DNA of 64,000 bases from DATLZU01 sp035573855 (GCA_035573855.1 DATLZU010000011.1:1-64000), one strand, 5' to 3'. Counted from the first letter of the stretch, positions 16,859 through 25,265 are shown. The notes: a model not told the origin generated them from the letters alone. Made by a program: numbers and translations.

Positions 16859-16974
16859 GGTGGCACCTCTTGGCTTGTGTACTCATCGCGTGAAGCTATT
16901 ATAGCTGAAGGCGTTACCGCCGGATCTTTCCTCGTGTAGTCCACCCGCGATCCCTACCGATTGTTCGCCCTCGT

Positions 16975-17736
16975 TCAGGCTTCGCTGTGCATATGCTCGG
17001 GTCGGTGTCCGTAGGCCGCGGCCCCGGCTAGATCCGCCGTCGTCGGTATGAACTCGAGAGGGTTTGTGTGTGTCTTGCCGCCGTGCACCTTGGACTGTGT
17101 CCCAGTGAACCGGACATTCTCACCGTTTTCTGGCAGCTTGAGCCCCATCTCTTCTCGCACCCGCTTGATAACCTGCGCGACCCGCCGCAGCTTCGCCGCG
17201 TCGCAGTCTCGGATGGTCAGCATCGCGTCTTCGTGCCCCTGCTCGGCGCAAAGCGCGCTCGTGCAGCAGTTCGTTCCCGCCCGAATCATCTTCAGCGTGA
17301 GATTGGCGTAATGACAGTGCACACCCACGAAGATACAGGCCTCGATCTTGTTGCCCCAAATGGTCAGATTCGGATGGTTCGGATTAATGACTTCCTCGGG
17401 ATCGATCTTGGGATATTTCGGGCGATAATCGGGCATAGGGATGATCAGCACGTCAGGAATCTGTGCGGCGATTTCCAAAACCGCTTTAGCTTTCTCCACC
17501 GCATGTTCGTTCCAGGCCCAGAGCACCAACGGCCCTGGGAAGATCGTGGCGTTGGGACGCGTCAGCATCTGGCGCGCGATCTCTTCCATCACTTTCTCTT
17601 CGTCCTCGTGATGCCCGTACCACAGCCCTTGGCCCGGCTCGGGTAAGGTCACCCCGAGCTGGGCGGCGGACGGCGGATGAAACCCGGCCGGCCCGGGAAC
17701 GATGATTTTTTCTCGTGTCTGCTGTGTCGTCTGCAC
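16975..17736 (-). CDS. forE: 2-oxoacid:ferredoxin oxidoreductase, ForE-type subunit
   Basis: This 253-aa protein lies inside the OFOR operon in the position of the fifth subunit known from Hydrogenobacter and Nitrospira-type enzymes. It has no TPP, CoA or ferredoxin motif. Visible features are a conserved central stretch IFVGVHCHYANLTLKMIRAG and NCCTSALCAEQGHEDAML, with a cluster of Cys and His that could hold a metal. Its role in the five-subunit enzyme is unknown. The call rests on gene context plus resemblance to ForE as I remember it. Confidence 0.82.
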   Translation of the reverse strand: MQTTQQTREKIIVPGPAGFHPPSAAQLGVTLPEPGQGLWYGHHEDEEKVMEEIARQMLTRPNATIFPGPLVLWAWNEHAVEKAKAVLEIAAQIPDVLIIPMPDYRPKYPKIDPEEVINPNHPNLTIWGNKIEACIFVGVHCHYANLTLKMIRAGTNCCTSALCAEQGHEDAMLTIRDCDAAKLRRVAQVIKRVREEMGLKLPENGENVRFTGTQSKVHGGKTHTNPLEFIPTTADLAGAAAYGHRPEHMHSEA

Positions 17737-17763
17737 GCCCTTTTCTCCCTTTTGTTGTCTCGT

Positions 17764-18087
17764 CTATCCGACCACCGGACTCGTCAGCAAGGCGGTAGTG
17801 GACTTCTCGCCGTATATCACGTTGTCCGTAATCGCCGCCTTGGGCAATTGGTCGATCATCACCATCTTGATGGCATGATGCTTCGCCATGTTGTCACAAA
17901 CCCAGACGCACTGCGCGCATCCCTTGCAGCGATCCACCGCCACATAAGCCGCTCCATACTTGTACCCTTTCTCTTTGCCCAACTGGTCGTTGTAGAGAAT
18001 GGTGTTCGCCTCGGGGCAGTACTGCGTACACAGCTTACAACTGGTTTGCGCGCAAATGTCGACGTTGATGTCGGCTACAAGGTACAT
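17764..18087 (-). CDS. forD: 2-oxoacid:ferredoxin oxidoreductase, delta (ferredoxin) subunit
   Basis: This 107-aa protein carries two [4Fe-4S] motifs: C-x4-C-x2-C-x3-CP starting at DICAQTSCKLCTQYCP, and C-x2-C-x2-C-x3-C in RCKGCAQCVWVCDN. It shuttles electrons between external ferredoxin and the TPP centre. It is read between forG and forE, with 23 and 27 nt gaps. Confidence 0.92.
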   Translation of the reverse strand: MYLVADINVDICAQTSCKLCTQYCPEANTILYNDQLGKEKGYKYGAAYVAVDRCKGCAQCVWVCDNMAKHHAIKMVMIDQLPKAAITDNVIYGEKSTTALLTSPVVG

Positions 18088-18110
18088 CGGATCCCCTTTT
18101 CGTCAGGAAT

Positions 18111-18827
18111 TTAGACCCTGGCGGCGGCGGTTTCCACCCGTTTGGCCGCTTTACTGATTTCGTCCCAGCCGTTATCGGCCGCGTACTTCCAGCCAGCCGC
18201 GATTACTGCCATATTCTTTTCGATGAGTTCCTGCTTCTTCTTGAACTTCCGCTCTACGACGCTGTCCAAGGCCGCCGTTCCGCCGGAGACCACGAATCCC
18301 TTGCCCAGAAATCGGTCCCTCACCGCCTGGCCCAATGCGTCCAAATTCGTGAGGCCGGTGATGCACCCAATCGCACCCATCAGCGCCATGTTCGTCGCCA
18401 AATCCATCCCCGACACCTCCAGCGAGATCTTGGTAGCTGGCAGGTAGAACAGTTTCGCGCGGCGCTCCTCCAATTCACGCGCATGATCCTTTTGCAGCTT
18501 CATCGGCCCGTCGTGGTTGATCAGCGCGACCCCGTCTTCCTTCAACCCGAAATAGAACGGCATCGTGTAAGACTTCCCGTGCGTGATAACCTGCGGGTGA
18601 AAGATGATAATGATGTGCGGAAACGTGATTTCCCCGATCTCGTAGATCGGCTCGTCTGACACCCGCACATAACTCTCAACCGGCGCCATGCGTTTTTCCG
18701 ACCCGTAGAATGGCACGATCGTGCTTTCGCCGCCGGCATTAATGACTGCGGTGCTGAGAATGTGCGAAGCGGTAACTACGCCCTGTCCGCCCACACCGGC
18801 CATCCGGATGTTAAACCGTTTCGCCAT
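18111..18827 (-). CDS. forG: 2-oxoacid:ferredoxin oxidoreductase, gamma subunit
   Basis: The gamma subunit binds CoA in this enzyme family. The 238 aa start FNIRMAGVGGQGVVTASHIL, the typical glycine-rich opening, followed by STIVPFYGSEKRMAPVESYVRVSD. It is encoded between forB and forD with a 51-nt gap to forB. The C-terminal part is longer than in many gamma subunits (about 190 aa) and is helical and charged. Confidence 0.94.
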   Translation of the reverse strand: MAKRFNIRMAGVGGQGVVTASHILSTAVINAGGESTIVPFYGSEKRMAPVESYVRVSDEPIYEIGEITFPHIIIIFHPQVITHGKSYTMPFYFGLKEDGVALINHDGPMKLQKDHARELEERRAKLFYLPATKISLEVSGMDLATNMALMGAIGCITGLTNLDALGQAVRDRFLGKGFVVSGGTAALDSVVERKFKKKQELIEKNMAVIAAGWKYAADNGWDEISKAAKRVETAAARV

Positions 18828-18878
18828 GGTTGCTCCTCCTTCTGCGCGACATCCAGCTCTTCCCGCTTTCCGACCGAA

Positions 18879-19769
18879 TTACGCTTGAGGAACCGTGGCC
18901 GCCGGCTTTGCCTGAAATTCCCTATACCCATAGCGATCGGCCAGGTACTGCTTGGCGTCGTCCGTTATGAATTCGGTGAACTGGTAGCGGTCGTTCTCGA
19001 CGTTCTTGGCGTCTTCCATGACTTTGTCGGTCGGGATCGCGTATTCGATGTTGCAGGAGGTGTAGGCTTGGATGTACGTCGGGCCGACTTCGCGGGCAAT
19101 GAGGACGGCTTTCTTAATCACGCTTTCGACCCGACGGGGGTTGTTCGGCACGACGGTCGCCACATAGGCGCAGCCGGCGACTTTGGCCATTTCGACCATG
19201 TTCATCTTCTCGAACTTCTTGCCCAACGGCGCCATCTTCAACACCGCACCGCGGTTGGTCATACCGCTTTCCTGCCCACCGGTATTGCCGTAGACCTCAT
19301 TATCCAGCATGATCGTCGTGAACTTTTCTTTCCGGAACCAGGAGTGCAGGACTTGCGAAAATCCGATGTCGGCCAGACCGCCGTCGCCGGCCAACACGAC
19401 GACATCTTTGGGTTTGTCGCCGAATCGCAACCGCAGCCCGCGGGAAAGTCCGCTTGCCACGCCGTTGGTATCGCCATAGTTGCCGTACACGAACGGAATG
19501 GCGGCTTGGGAAAGGGCTAGGCGGCCGCAGCCAGCCGTCCCGACCGTAATCGTATCCTCGGGATTCGGAAACGAAATAATGGCCAACCTGATAAAGAGGG
19601 TCATCGCACAACCGGCGCACATGGGATGCTCTTCGAGGATCTCCTTGAAGGTTCCCATCTGGGCTACCCCGACCTTTCTACCGAAAGGCCCGTGCTCGAC
19701 CATGTCGCGATATTCCTTCGGCATGAATTTTCCGAACCCCGGAGTGAACTTGACGTAATCAAGACTCAT
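18879..19769 (-). CDS. forB: 2-oxoacid:ferredoxin oxidoreductase, beta (TPP) subunit
   Basis: The beta subunit binds thiamine pyrophosphate through GDGGLADIGFSQVLHSWFRK and the DNEVYGNTGGQ end of that motif. CAGC near residue 52 and TAGCGR near 79 supply Cys residues that ligate a cluster in related enzymes. It is 296 aa and is the first gene of the operon, with a near-consensus promoter 140 bases upstream. Confidence 0.95.
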   Translation of the reverse strand: MSLDYVKFTPGFGKFMPKEYRDMVEHGPFGRKVGVAQMGTFKEILEEHPMCAGCAMTLFIRLAIISFPNPEDTITVGTAGCGRLALSQAAIPFVYGNYGDTNGVASGLSRGLRLRFGDKPKDVVVLAGDGGLADIGFSQVLHSWFRKEKFTTIMLDNEVYGNTGGQESGMTNRGAVLKMAPLGKKFEKMNMVEMAKVAGCAYVATVVPNNPRRVESVIKKAVLIAREVGPTYIQAYTSCNIEYAIPTDKVMEDAKNVENDRYQFTEFITDDAKQYLADRYGYREFQAKPAATVPQA

Positions 19770-19911
19770 TGGATACCCTCCCTGCTGTTCGCCGGCCCTC
19801 GCGACGCGTCAGCGGGCCAACTTGAGGCCATATCGATGGGGATCGTCCGTAGTCGCGGAACACTGCTTGCGGCGCAAAGTCGCCGATTGATCCGATTTTT
19901 CCGAGAGGCCG

Positions 19912-19941
19912 AGTGTAACAAAGGCCGGAAAACCGTGTCAA
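19912..19941 (-). promoter_or_regulatory. Sigma-70-type promoter of the OFOR operon
   Basis: On the minus strand TTGACA (19941-19936) and TACACT (19917-19912) are spaced by 18 bases. The -35 is perfect consensus. Transcription would start near 19905, giving a leader of about 135 nt before forB. The rest of the 428-bp divergent gap 19770-20197 holds the dyad at 19966 and the metV promoter, and no gene. Confidence 0.75.
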
Positions 19942-19965
19942 TTGCAAATCCGCTTCAAGGCGACT

Positions 19966-19981
19966 ATTGTGCCAGCACAAT
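19966..19981. promoter_or_regulatory. Candidate regulator-binding dyad upstream of forB
   Basis: ATTGTGC-CA-GCACAAT is a perfect 7-bp dyad with a 2-base centre. Its centre lies about 68 bases upstream of the predicted forB start site, a place used by class I activators such as CRP/FNR-type proteins. The word TGTGC-N2-GCACA differs from the standard CRP and FNR sites, so the regulator is unknown. Confidence 0.5.
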
Positions 19982-20160
19982 CGCCAGTTTATAATTCGTT
20001 TCGGTTCAATGCAACGCCGCAGAAGGCCCACGGGCGGCGAAAGAAGGCCTAGCGTTGGTTGGTTCGGTAGGCCGTTTGCCCTAAGCTCTCCAACATTCAT
20101 CTGAATATTCATCGTGATTCATGCCTTGCCGTCCGCATTCGCTCCGGATGGACACGGCGA

Positions 20161-20189
20161 TTGCCGAGAGGGCCGGATCCGTTTACACT
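20161..20189 (+). promoter_or_regulatory. Promoter of the metV-like gene
   Basis: TTGCCG (20161-20166) and TACACT (20184-20189) are spaced by 17 bases. The ATG at 20198 lies only 8 bases after the -10 box, so the transcript would start at or within a few bases of the start codon. Confidence 0.55.
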
Positions 20190-20197
20190 AGGGCACC

Positions 20198-20446
20198 ATG
20201 CCATTGCGCGTCATCATTCCGGGAGAAGACAGTAGCGCCGAGCACGCGGGAGGCGTGCATAAGCGCCCGCCGATTCCCGAGGGATCGCTCAAAGCTGAAT
20301 GCCCGAAGTTCATGAGCCACGGTCCTTGCGGCGGGGTGCGGAAAGGCGGATTTTGCGAAGTGTACCCGGACATGAAGTGTCCGTGGGTCACGTTGTATTT
20401 CGAATTGGAGAAGATCGGACAGATCGAGTGGATGAAGCAGATCTGA
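20198..20446 (+). CDS. metV: MetV-like zinc subunit of methylenetetrahydrofolate reductase
   Basis: This 82-aa protein matches the MTHFR C-terminal domain family (PF12225) from residue 30 on: CPKFMSHGPCGGVRKGGFCEV and MKCPWVTLYFELEKI, with Cys at the positions that bind zinc in MetV of acetogens. In those bacteria MetV is a partner or fused domain of MetF. Here it stands alone, 3 kb from metF (23200-24087) on the other strand. The first 25 residues look unstructured. The start gives an almost leaderless mRNA. Confidence 0.8.
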   Translation: MPLRVIIPGEDSSAEHAGGVHKRPPIPEGSLKAECPKFMSHGPCGGVRKGGFCEVYPDMKCPWVTLYFELEKIGQIEWMKQI

Positions 20447-20468
20447 ACCCGACGTGAGGCGTGACACC

Positions 20469-20894
20469 GTGAAGCGCGACAACAAGAAAGCCGGGCGACC
20501 CGCGGGAACAGCAACGCGGCTTGGCTATAATGAGCTCCACGCGAAAAGCGGAATTTCCGCGCCGCTTCCGGACATTGAAACGTGGCCGAACCAATATAAA
20601 GGCTACGAGGTCACCATCGAGATCCCCGAATACACGGCGATCTGTCCGAAAACCGGACTTCCTGATTTCGGGACAATTCGGCTGCGCTACATGCCCGACA
20701 AGGTCTGCCTCGAGCTCAAATCACTGAAACTCTATATCCATGCCTACCGGAATCTCGGTATCTTTTACGAAAACGCCGTCAATCGTATCCTGCAAGACGT
20801 GGTCAAAGCCTGCCGACCTGTCTGGGCTGTCGTGACCGGCGAGTTCACCGCCCGAGGCGGTCTGCGGAGTACGATCGAGGCCCGGTACCCCTAA
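20469..20894 (+). CDS. queF: 7-cyano-7-deazaguanine reductase (QueF, short type)
   Basis: QueF reduces preQ0 to preQ1 with NADPH in queuosine synthesis for tRNA. The catalytic Cys is in AICPKTGLPDFGTI, and the QueF signature follows as LELKSLKLYIHAYRNLGIFYENAVN. The length of 141-146 aa is that of the single-domain type. A GTG at 20454 gives five more residues; I prefer the GTG at 20469 because GTGAGG lies upstream of it. It follows the metV-like gene after about 20 nt. No other queuosine gene is in the window. Confidence 0.93.
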   Translation: MKRDNKKAGRPAGTATRLGYNELHAKSGISAPLPDIETWPNQYKGYEVTIEIPEYTAICPKTGLPDFGTIRLRYMPDKVCLELKSLKLYIHAYRNLGIFYENAVNRILQDVVKACRPVWAVVTGEFTARGGLRSTIEARYP

Positions 20895-21036
20895 GAAGCA
20901 CCAACCGTCATTGGACAGTCGTCATCCGCAAGCAGACGGATTCCCCATCTTTATCATCTTTTCTGGCTGGACGACCGCTCTCGTGATCTTTCACACAGGA
21001 CAAGCGACGAACGGCGGAGCGCGCACTTTTTAGTAG

Positions 21037-21858
21037 ATGGCGACGTACGCAATCGGCGATATTCAAGGCTGTTTCTCCGCCCTGCAGAAACTCATCGACC
21101 ACATCCGGTTCGATCCCGTGAAGGATCGCTTGTGGTTCGTCGGCGACCTGGTCAATCGCGGGCCGGACTCCCTGAAGGTGCTGCGCTACGTCAAAAGCTT
21201 GGGACCGGCGGCGAGGACGGTTCTGGGAAACCACGACCTGCATCTGCTGGCTGTTGCGGCCGGATGTGCGCCGGCCCGAACCAAAGACACATTTCAGGAT
21301 GTGCTGAGTGCCTCGGATCGCGACGACTTGCTGGACTGGCTGCGCCATCGGCCGCTCCTGTTTCGGAACCACGGCTTCCTGCTCGTTCACGCCGGTCTCT
21401 TACCGCAATGGACCAGTACCCTAGCCGCCGAGTTGGCCCAGGAAGTCGAGCACGTGTTGCAGAGCGATGCGTATCCGAAGTTCTTGCGCTTCCATCACAG
21501 AAATAGGTGTGCACAATGGGATGCTGGTCTGACGGGCATGACCCGCCTGAGCGTTATCGCCAACGCCCTGACGAGACTCCGCGTCTGTACCCTTACGGGC
21601 GAAATGGAATTCTCATACACCGGTCCGCCTGAACAGACCCCGTCTGGCTTCTTGCCCTGGTTCGAGGTTCCCCACCGCAAAAGCACGGATGTGACAATCG
21701 TCTGCGGACACTGGGCCGCAGCAGGGCTCCGCATGCTCGACACGGTGCTGGTGGTGGACAGTGGCTGCATCTGGGGCCGGCACTTAACAGCAGTTCGGCT
21801 TGAAGACCGGCAGATCGTCCAGGTCTCCTGCGGAGAACGGGGGTACCGCGGTGCATGA
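21037..21858 (+). CDS. apaH: Bis(5'-nucleosyl)-tetraphosphatase, symmetrical
   Basis: ApaH splits diadenosine tetraphosphate into two ADP. The 273 aa carry the metallophosphatase signature: YAIGDIQGCFSALQKLI, WFVGDLVNRGPDSLKVLR, TVLGNHDLHLLAV, and later VHAGLLPQW and CGHWAAAGL with the last metal His. The lengths and order fit ApaH. The stop overlaps the GTG start of the next gene by 8 nt, so the two are probably coupled. Confidence 0.95.
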   Translation: MATYAIGDIQGCFSALQKLIDHIRFDPVKDRLWFVGDLVNRGPDSLKVLRYVKSLGPAARTVLGNHDLHLLAVAAGCAPARTKDTFQDVLSASDRDDLLDWLRHRPLLFRNHGFLLVHAGLLPQWTSTLAAELAQEVEHVLQSDAYPKFLRFHHRNRCAQWDAGLTGMTRLSVIANALTRLRVCTLTGEMEFSYTGPPEQTPSGFLPWFEVPHRKSTDVTIVCGHWAAAGLRMLDTVLVVDSGCIWGRHLTAVRLEDRQIVQVSCGERGYRGA

Positions 21859-22357
21859 GCCGGAGCCGCCTGATCCCCACTGGCCGCGATATGCTGCTCG
21901 CCCGTTTCCTTTGTACCGCTACATTCCAGGGCGGACTCCGCATCCGCGTCGCGACCCGCGCGGCCATTCCTACTGTCTGCCCGAACCCCGGCCGGCGCCG
22001 TTTCCGCCGGAAGCGTGGGCTTGCTCAGAGGACTACCTCTACGCAGTCGATCTCTACAATTTCGCGTACTGGTGGGAGAGTCACGAGATGCTCGAAGGGC
22101 TCTGGCATGCGGCCGGACGCCGGACCGAGGCCGGCCGCTTCTTTCGGGCGTTGATCCACCTGGCCGCCGCCAACCTCAAGCGGTTTAGCCAGAAGGAGGA
22201 AGCAGCCAGGATCCTTTTGCTGAGCGGATTGGTGCAGCTCGAGCGACTTCCTCCGCAGTTCATGGGGGTTGATATAGCCGGCTTGAGGGCGGGCATCCGC
22301 TCCGTGTCGGCGGATCCCACGGCACAGCCGATACTTGTCCGGCTCGTCATGCCTTGA
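21851..22357 (+). CDS. DUF309-family protein
   Basis: The 168 aa include the DUF309 core: YAVDLYNFAYWWESHEMLEGLW, then GRFFRALIHLAAANLKRFSQ. Family members are small helical proteins of unknown function with conserved Trp, Glu and His in the first helix pair. The N-terminal 55 residues are rich in Pro and Arg. I take the GTG at 21851, which overlaps the apaH stop; an ATG at 21800 would overlap it by 59 nt. Confidence 0.8.
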   Translation: MHEPEPPDPHWPRYAARPFPLYRYIPGRTPHPRRDPRGHSYCLPEPRPAPFPPEAWACSEDYLYAVDLYNFAYWWESHEMLEGLWHAAGRRTEAGRFFRALIHLAAANLKRFSQKEEAARILLLSGLVQLERLPPQFMGVDIAGLRAGIRSVSADPTAQPILVRLVMP

Positions 22358-22411
22358 TGCTTCCGTCGTCGACGGCGCGGCGGCCCGGATCCTGCGTCGT
22401 CTCTTGGCGAT

Positions 22412-23200
22412 TCAGTGATAGCTCTCTGAATCGCTCGGGAACTTCCCTTGTTCCACTTCTTCCTTGTAGCGCCGCAACGCCTGAAGGGCATCGACCTTCA
22501 GGTGAGCGTAAGGTTTGACGAATTTCGGCGTGAACTCGTCGAACAGCCCAAGGAGATCATAGAGAACCAGCACCTGCCCGTCGCAATACGGGCCGGCGCC
22601 GATGCCAATAGTGGGAATAGTCAGGGTCTCCGTCACCCGCCGAGCGAGGTCGGCTGGCACGGCCTCCAAAACAACCGCGAAGGCGCCGGCGGCTTCCAAG
22701 GCCTTGGCGTCTTCCAGCAAGGCGTCGGCGCCGTGGCGATCCTTGCCCTGCACTTTGTATCCGCCGTATTGATGCACGGATTGCGGCGTCATGCCCAGAT
22801 GCCCCATGACCGGTATGCCGAACTTCGTAAGCGCGGCCACACGATCCACCACCGGCGCACCTCCTTCGAGCTTGACCGCCGCCGCGCCGGCTTGCAGGAA
22901 ACGGCCCGCGTTGCGAACGGCTTCTTCCACGCTGACCTGATAAGACAGGAAGGGCATGTCTCCGATCACCAGCGCCTGCTGGGTCGCGCCAGCAACCAGC
23001 TTCGTGTGGTACAGCATATCCTCCATCGTGACGGACAGGGTGTTTTTGTTGCCTTGGACCACCACGCCGAGGGAATCGCCGACCAACAGCACGTCGATCC
23101 CCGCCTGTTCGACGATGCGGGCGAATAGCGCATCGTAGGCCGTCACGACGATGAGCTTTTTGCCTTCACGTTTGCGCCGTTTGAATTCGGGAATCGTCAT
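22412..23200 (-). CDS. panB: 3-methyl-2-oxobutanoate hydroxymethyltransferase
   Basis: PanB transfers a C1 unit from methylene-tetrahydrofolate to ketoisovalerate, the first step of pantothenate and CoA synthesis. The 262 aa show VVTAYDALFARIVEQAG, the metal-binding LLVGDSLGVVVQG, VKLEGG and the catalytic Glu in VVLEAVPADLARR. The start at 23200 shares one base with the metF stop (TGATG), so the frame extending further upstream is rejected. Its C1 donor is made by FolD, encoded two genes upstream. Confidence 0.95.
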   Translation of the reverse strand: MTIPEFKRRKREGKKLIVVTAYDALFARIVEQAGIDVLLVGDSLGVVVQGNKNTLSVTMEDMLYHTKLVAGATQQALVIGDMPFLSYQVSVEEAVRNAGRFLQAGAAAVKLEGGAPVVDRVAALTKFGIPVMGHLGMTPQSVHQYGGYKVQGKDRHGADALLEDAKALEAAGAFAVVLEAVPADLARRVTETLTIPTIGIGAGPYCDGQVLVLYDLLGLFDEFTPKFVKPYAHLKVDALQALRRYKEEVEQGKFPSDSESYH

Positions 23201-24087
23201 CACATCAGCTCCGCCTTGGCGAGAATCTCCGGCAGACGATCGATCGCCTTGATCGCCATGATGTGCACCCCGTCGCAATGCGGCCGCACAGCTTTGATCG
23301 TCCGGACGGCAATCTCCACACCCACCTCCAAAGCATGCTTGTCTCCGGCCGCGCGCAGTTCGCGGATCATGTCGTCCGGCACCGAGATGCCGGGAATATT
23401 GGCGTTCATGAATTCGGCCATCTTGGCCGAGCGCAGGAGCAGAATCCCCGCCAGGACTTTGACCTTAAATCGGCGCACGGATCGCATGAAGCTCACGAAC
23501 TGTTCCGGGTGGTAAATCGCCTGGGTCTGAAAGAACTGGGCGCCGGCGCGGACTTTGGTTTCGAACTTCACCAACATGGGGCCGAGTGGGTCGGCCTCGG
23601 GGGTGACGGCAGCGCCGATCGTAAAATCGGTCGCGCCGTCCAGTTTATTTCCCGCCATATCCCGACCGTTGTTCAACCCTTGCACCAGTTGCATGACCTG
23701 AACCGAATCCAAGTCATACACCGGCTTGGCTTCTTTATGGTCTCCGACGGTCGGGTAGTCTCCCGTCAGGCACAGGACATTGCGGATGCCCAACAAGTGC
23801 GCCCCGAGTAGGTCCGACTGCATCGCCAGGCGGTTCCGATCCCGACACGTCATCTGCATGACCGGATCATGGCCCATTTCGTAGAGCAGCCGGCAGACTG
23901 GCAGCGAGCCCGCCCGCATGACCGCCGCTGTGTTGTCCGTGACGTTGACGCCGTGCACTCGCCCGACCAACCCCTTGGCGTTCTCCAGCAGGGCGGAAAT
24001 GTTCGTCCCTTTGGGCGGGTTGTACTCGATCGTCACCGCAAATTGGCCCTGATCGAGAACTTCTCTCAGACGCCGGGGTTCACGCAT
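23200..24087 (-). CDS. metF: Methylenetetrahydrofolate reductase
   Basis: MetF reduces methylene- to methyl-tetrahydrofolate with FAD. The 295 aa form the single TIM-barrel domain: FAVTIEYNPPKGTN near the start (Glu of the active site), VHGVNVTDN, LLGIRNVLCLTGDYPTVGDH for FAD, and FETKVRAGAQFFQTQAIY for folate. The separate metV-like gene at 20198 probably encodes its zinc partner. It starts 10 nt after folD and overlaps panB by one base. Confidence 0.94.
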   Translation of the reverse strand: MREPRRLREVLDQGQFAVTIEYNPPKGTNISALLENAKGLVGRVHGVNVTDNTAAVMRAGSLPVCRLLYEMGHDPVMQMTCRDRNRLAMQSDLLGAHLLGIRNVLCLTGDYPTVGDHKEAKPVYDLDSVQVMQLVQGLNNGRDMAGNKLDGATDFTIGAAVTPEADPLGPMLVKFETKVRAGAQFFQTQAIYHPEQFVSFMRSVRRFKVKVLAGILLLRSAKMAEFMNANIPGISVPDDMIRELRAAGDKHALEVGVEIAVRTIKAVRPHCDGVHIMAIKAIDRLPEILAKAELM

Positions 24088-24097
24088 GGAGTGTCCT

Positions 24098-24958
24098 TCA
24101 CAGCACGCCCGCGAAACGCTTCGCGGATTCCAGCGTATTATCCAACAGCATGGCGATCGTCATCGGTCCCACACCGCCCGGCACCGGGCTGATCCAGCCA
24201 GCCTTCTGACTGACGGAGTCGAAATCCACATCGCCGACAAAAGTGCCGTCCGCCAGCCGGTTCACTCCGACATCGATCACCAACGCGCCCTCGCGGACCA
24301 TGTCGGCGGTGACGAATTTGGCCCTGCCGATCGCGACGACGAGGATCTCGGCCTCACGGCACACCGCGGGCAGATCCCTGGTTTTGGAGTGGCAGATGGT
24401 CACCGTGGCATGCCGATGGAGCAGCATCAACGCCACCGGCTTCCCGACAATGTTGCTCCGGCCGAGGACGACGGCGCGCTTGCCCTCGATCAGGACACCG
24501 GTAGATTCGATCATTTTGATCACGCCTTTGGGCGTGCAGGCTTCGAAGATCGGGTTGCCTTCCACTAAGCGGCCGAAGTTGTACGGATGAAACCCGTCGG
24601 CATCTTTCTGGGGAGAAACCGCATCCAATACGACCTTGCTGTCGATGTGCTTGGGCAACGGGAGTTGCACCAGGATGCCGTGAATCTTCGGATCCGCGTT
24701 CTTTTGGTCGATCAGGCTCAACAGATCGGCCTGGGACGTGCTCGCCGGCAGCTTATGTTCGTCCACGTAGATCCCAACCGCATCGCAGGCCTTCTGTTTA
24801 TTTTTCACGTACAGATGCGACGCAGGATCGTCGCCTACCAGGATCGCGGCGAGCCCCGGCCTTACGCCGGTCTTCGCGTGCAGTTCCACGACATCCTTCG
24901 CGATACGCTCGCGAATACGCTGAGCCAACGCCTTTCCATCGATCAATCGCGCCCCCAC
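24098..24958 (-). CDS. folD: Methylenetetrahydrofolate dehydrogenase/cyclohydrolase
   Basis: FolD interconverts methylene-, methenyl- and formyl-tetrahydrofolate. The 286 aa show VGDDPASHLYVKNKQKAC with the catalytic Lys, GILVQLPLPKHID, the NADP site VVLGRSNIVGKPVALMLL, and VPGGVGPMTIAMLL. I chose the GTG at 24958 (VGARLIDGKALAQ), which has GGGAGG 6 bases upstream; the longer frame to 25093 crosses the promoter. It is the first gene of the folD-metF-panB operon. Confidence 0.95.
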   Translation of the reverse strand: MGARLIDGKALAQRIRERIAKDVVELHAKTGVRPGLAAILVGDDPASHLYVKNKQKACDAVGIYVDEHKLPASTSQADLLSLIDQKNADPKIHGILVQLPLPKHIDSKVVLDAVSPQKDADGFHPYNFGRLVEGNPIFEACTPKGVIKMIESTGVLIEGKRAVVLGRSNIVGKPVALMLLHRHATVTICHSKTRDLPAVCREAEILVVAIGRAKFVTADMVREGALVIDVGVNRLADGTFVGDVDFDSVSQKAGWISPVPGGVGPMTIAMLLDNTLESAKRFAGVL

Positions 24959-25053
24959 GCCTCCCTCCCTTGGCAATTCCCAACGTCTAACAGCCGTGAC
25001 CGAGTGAACGGAGCCTGATGCCTTCCTCAGCCGCTTTTGCTGAAAATGAGCGC

Positions 25054-25083
25054 ACCATAGCAGGCGATTCAAATGTCCGTCAA
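25054..25083 (-). promoter_or_regulatory. Sigma-70-type promoter of folD-metF-panB
   Basis: On the minus strand TTGACG (25083-25078) and TATGGT (25059-25054) are spaced by 18 bases, about 95 bases upstream of the folD start. A small hairpin (TCAGC/GCTGA) sits just downstream in the leader. The rest of the 24959-25265 gap shows no gene. Confidence 0.65.
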
Positions 25084-25265
25084 GCGCGCACAACTCCTTT
25101 TACTTCACCCCTTTTTCGCTTTTCTTCGGCTTTCGCTTCGCGGCTTCCAAGCGGGGCCGGCCTTCTCAAGGCGACCTGTTCGCCGATTCATGGGCCGCCG
25201 AGAAAGGTTGCGCAGCTCATGAGATTCTGAAATGATAGCCTCCCGGCGAATCCACAGAGCTGGCT

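Noticed and set aside
19800..19900. Riboswitch in the forB leader
   Set aside because: The leader is only about 135 nt and shows no conserved aptamer core that I recognise.
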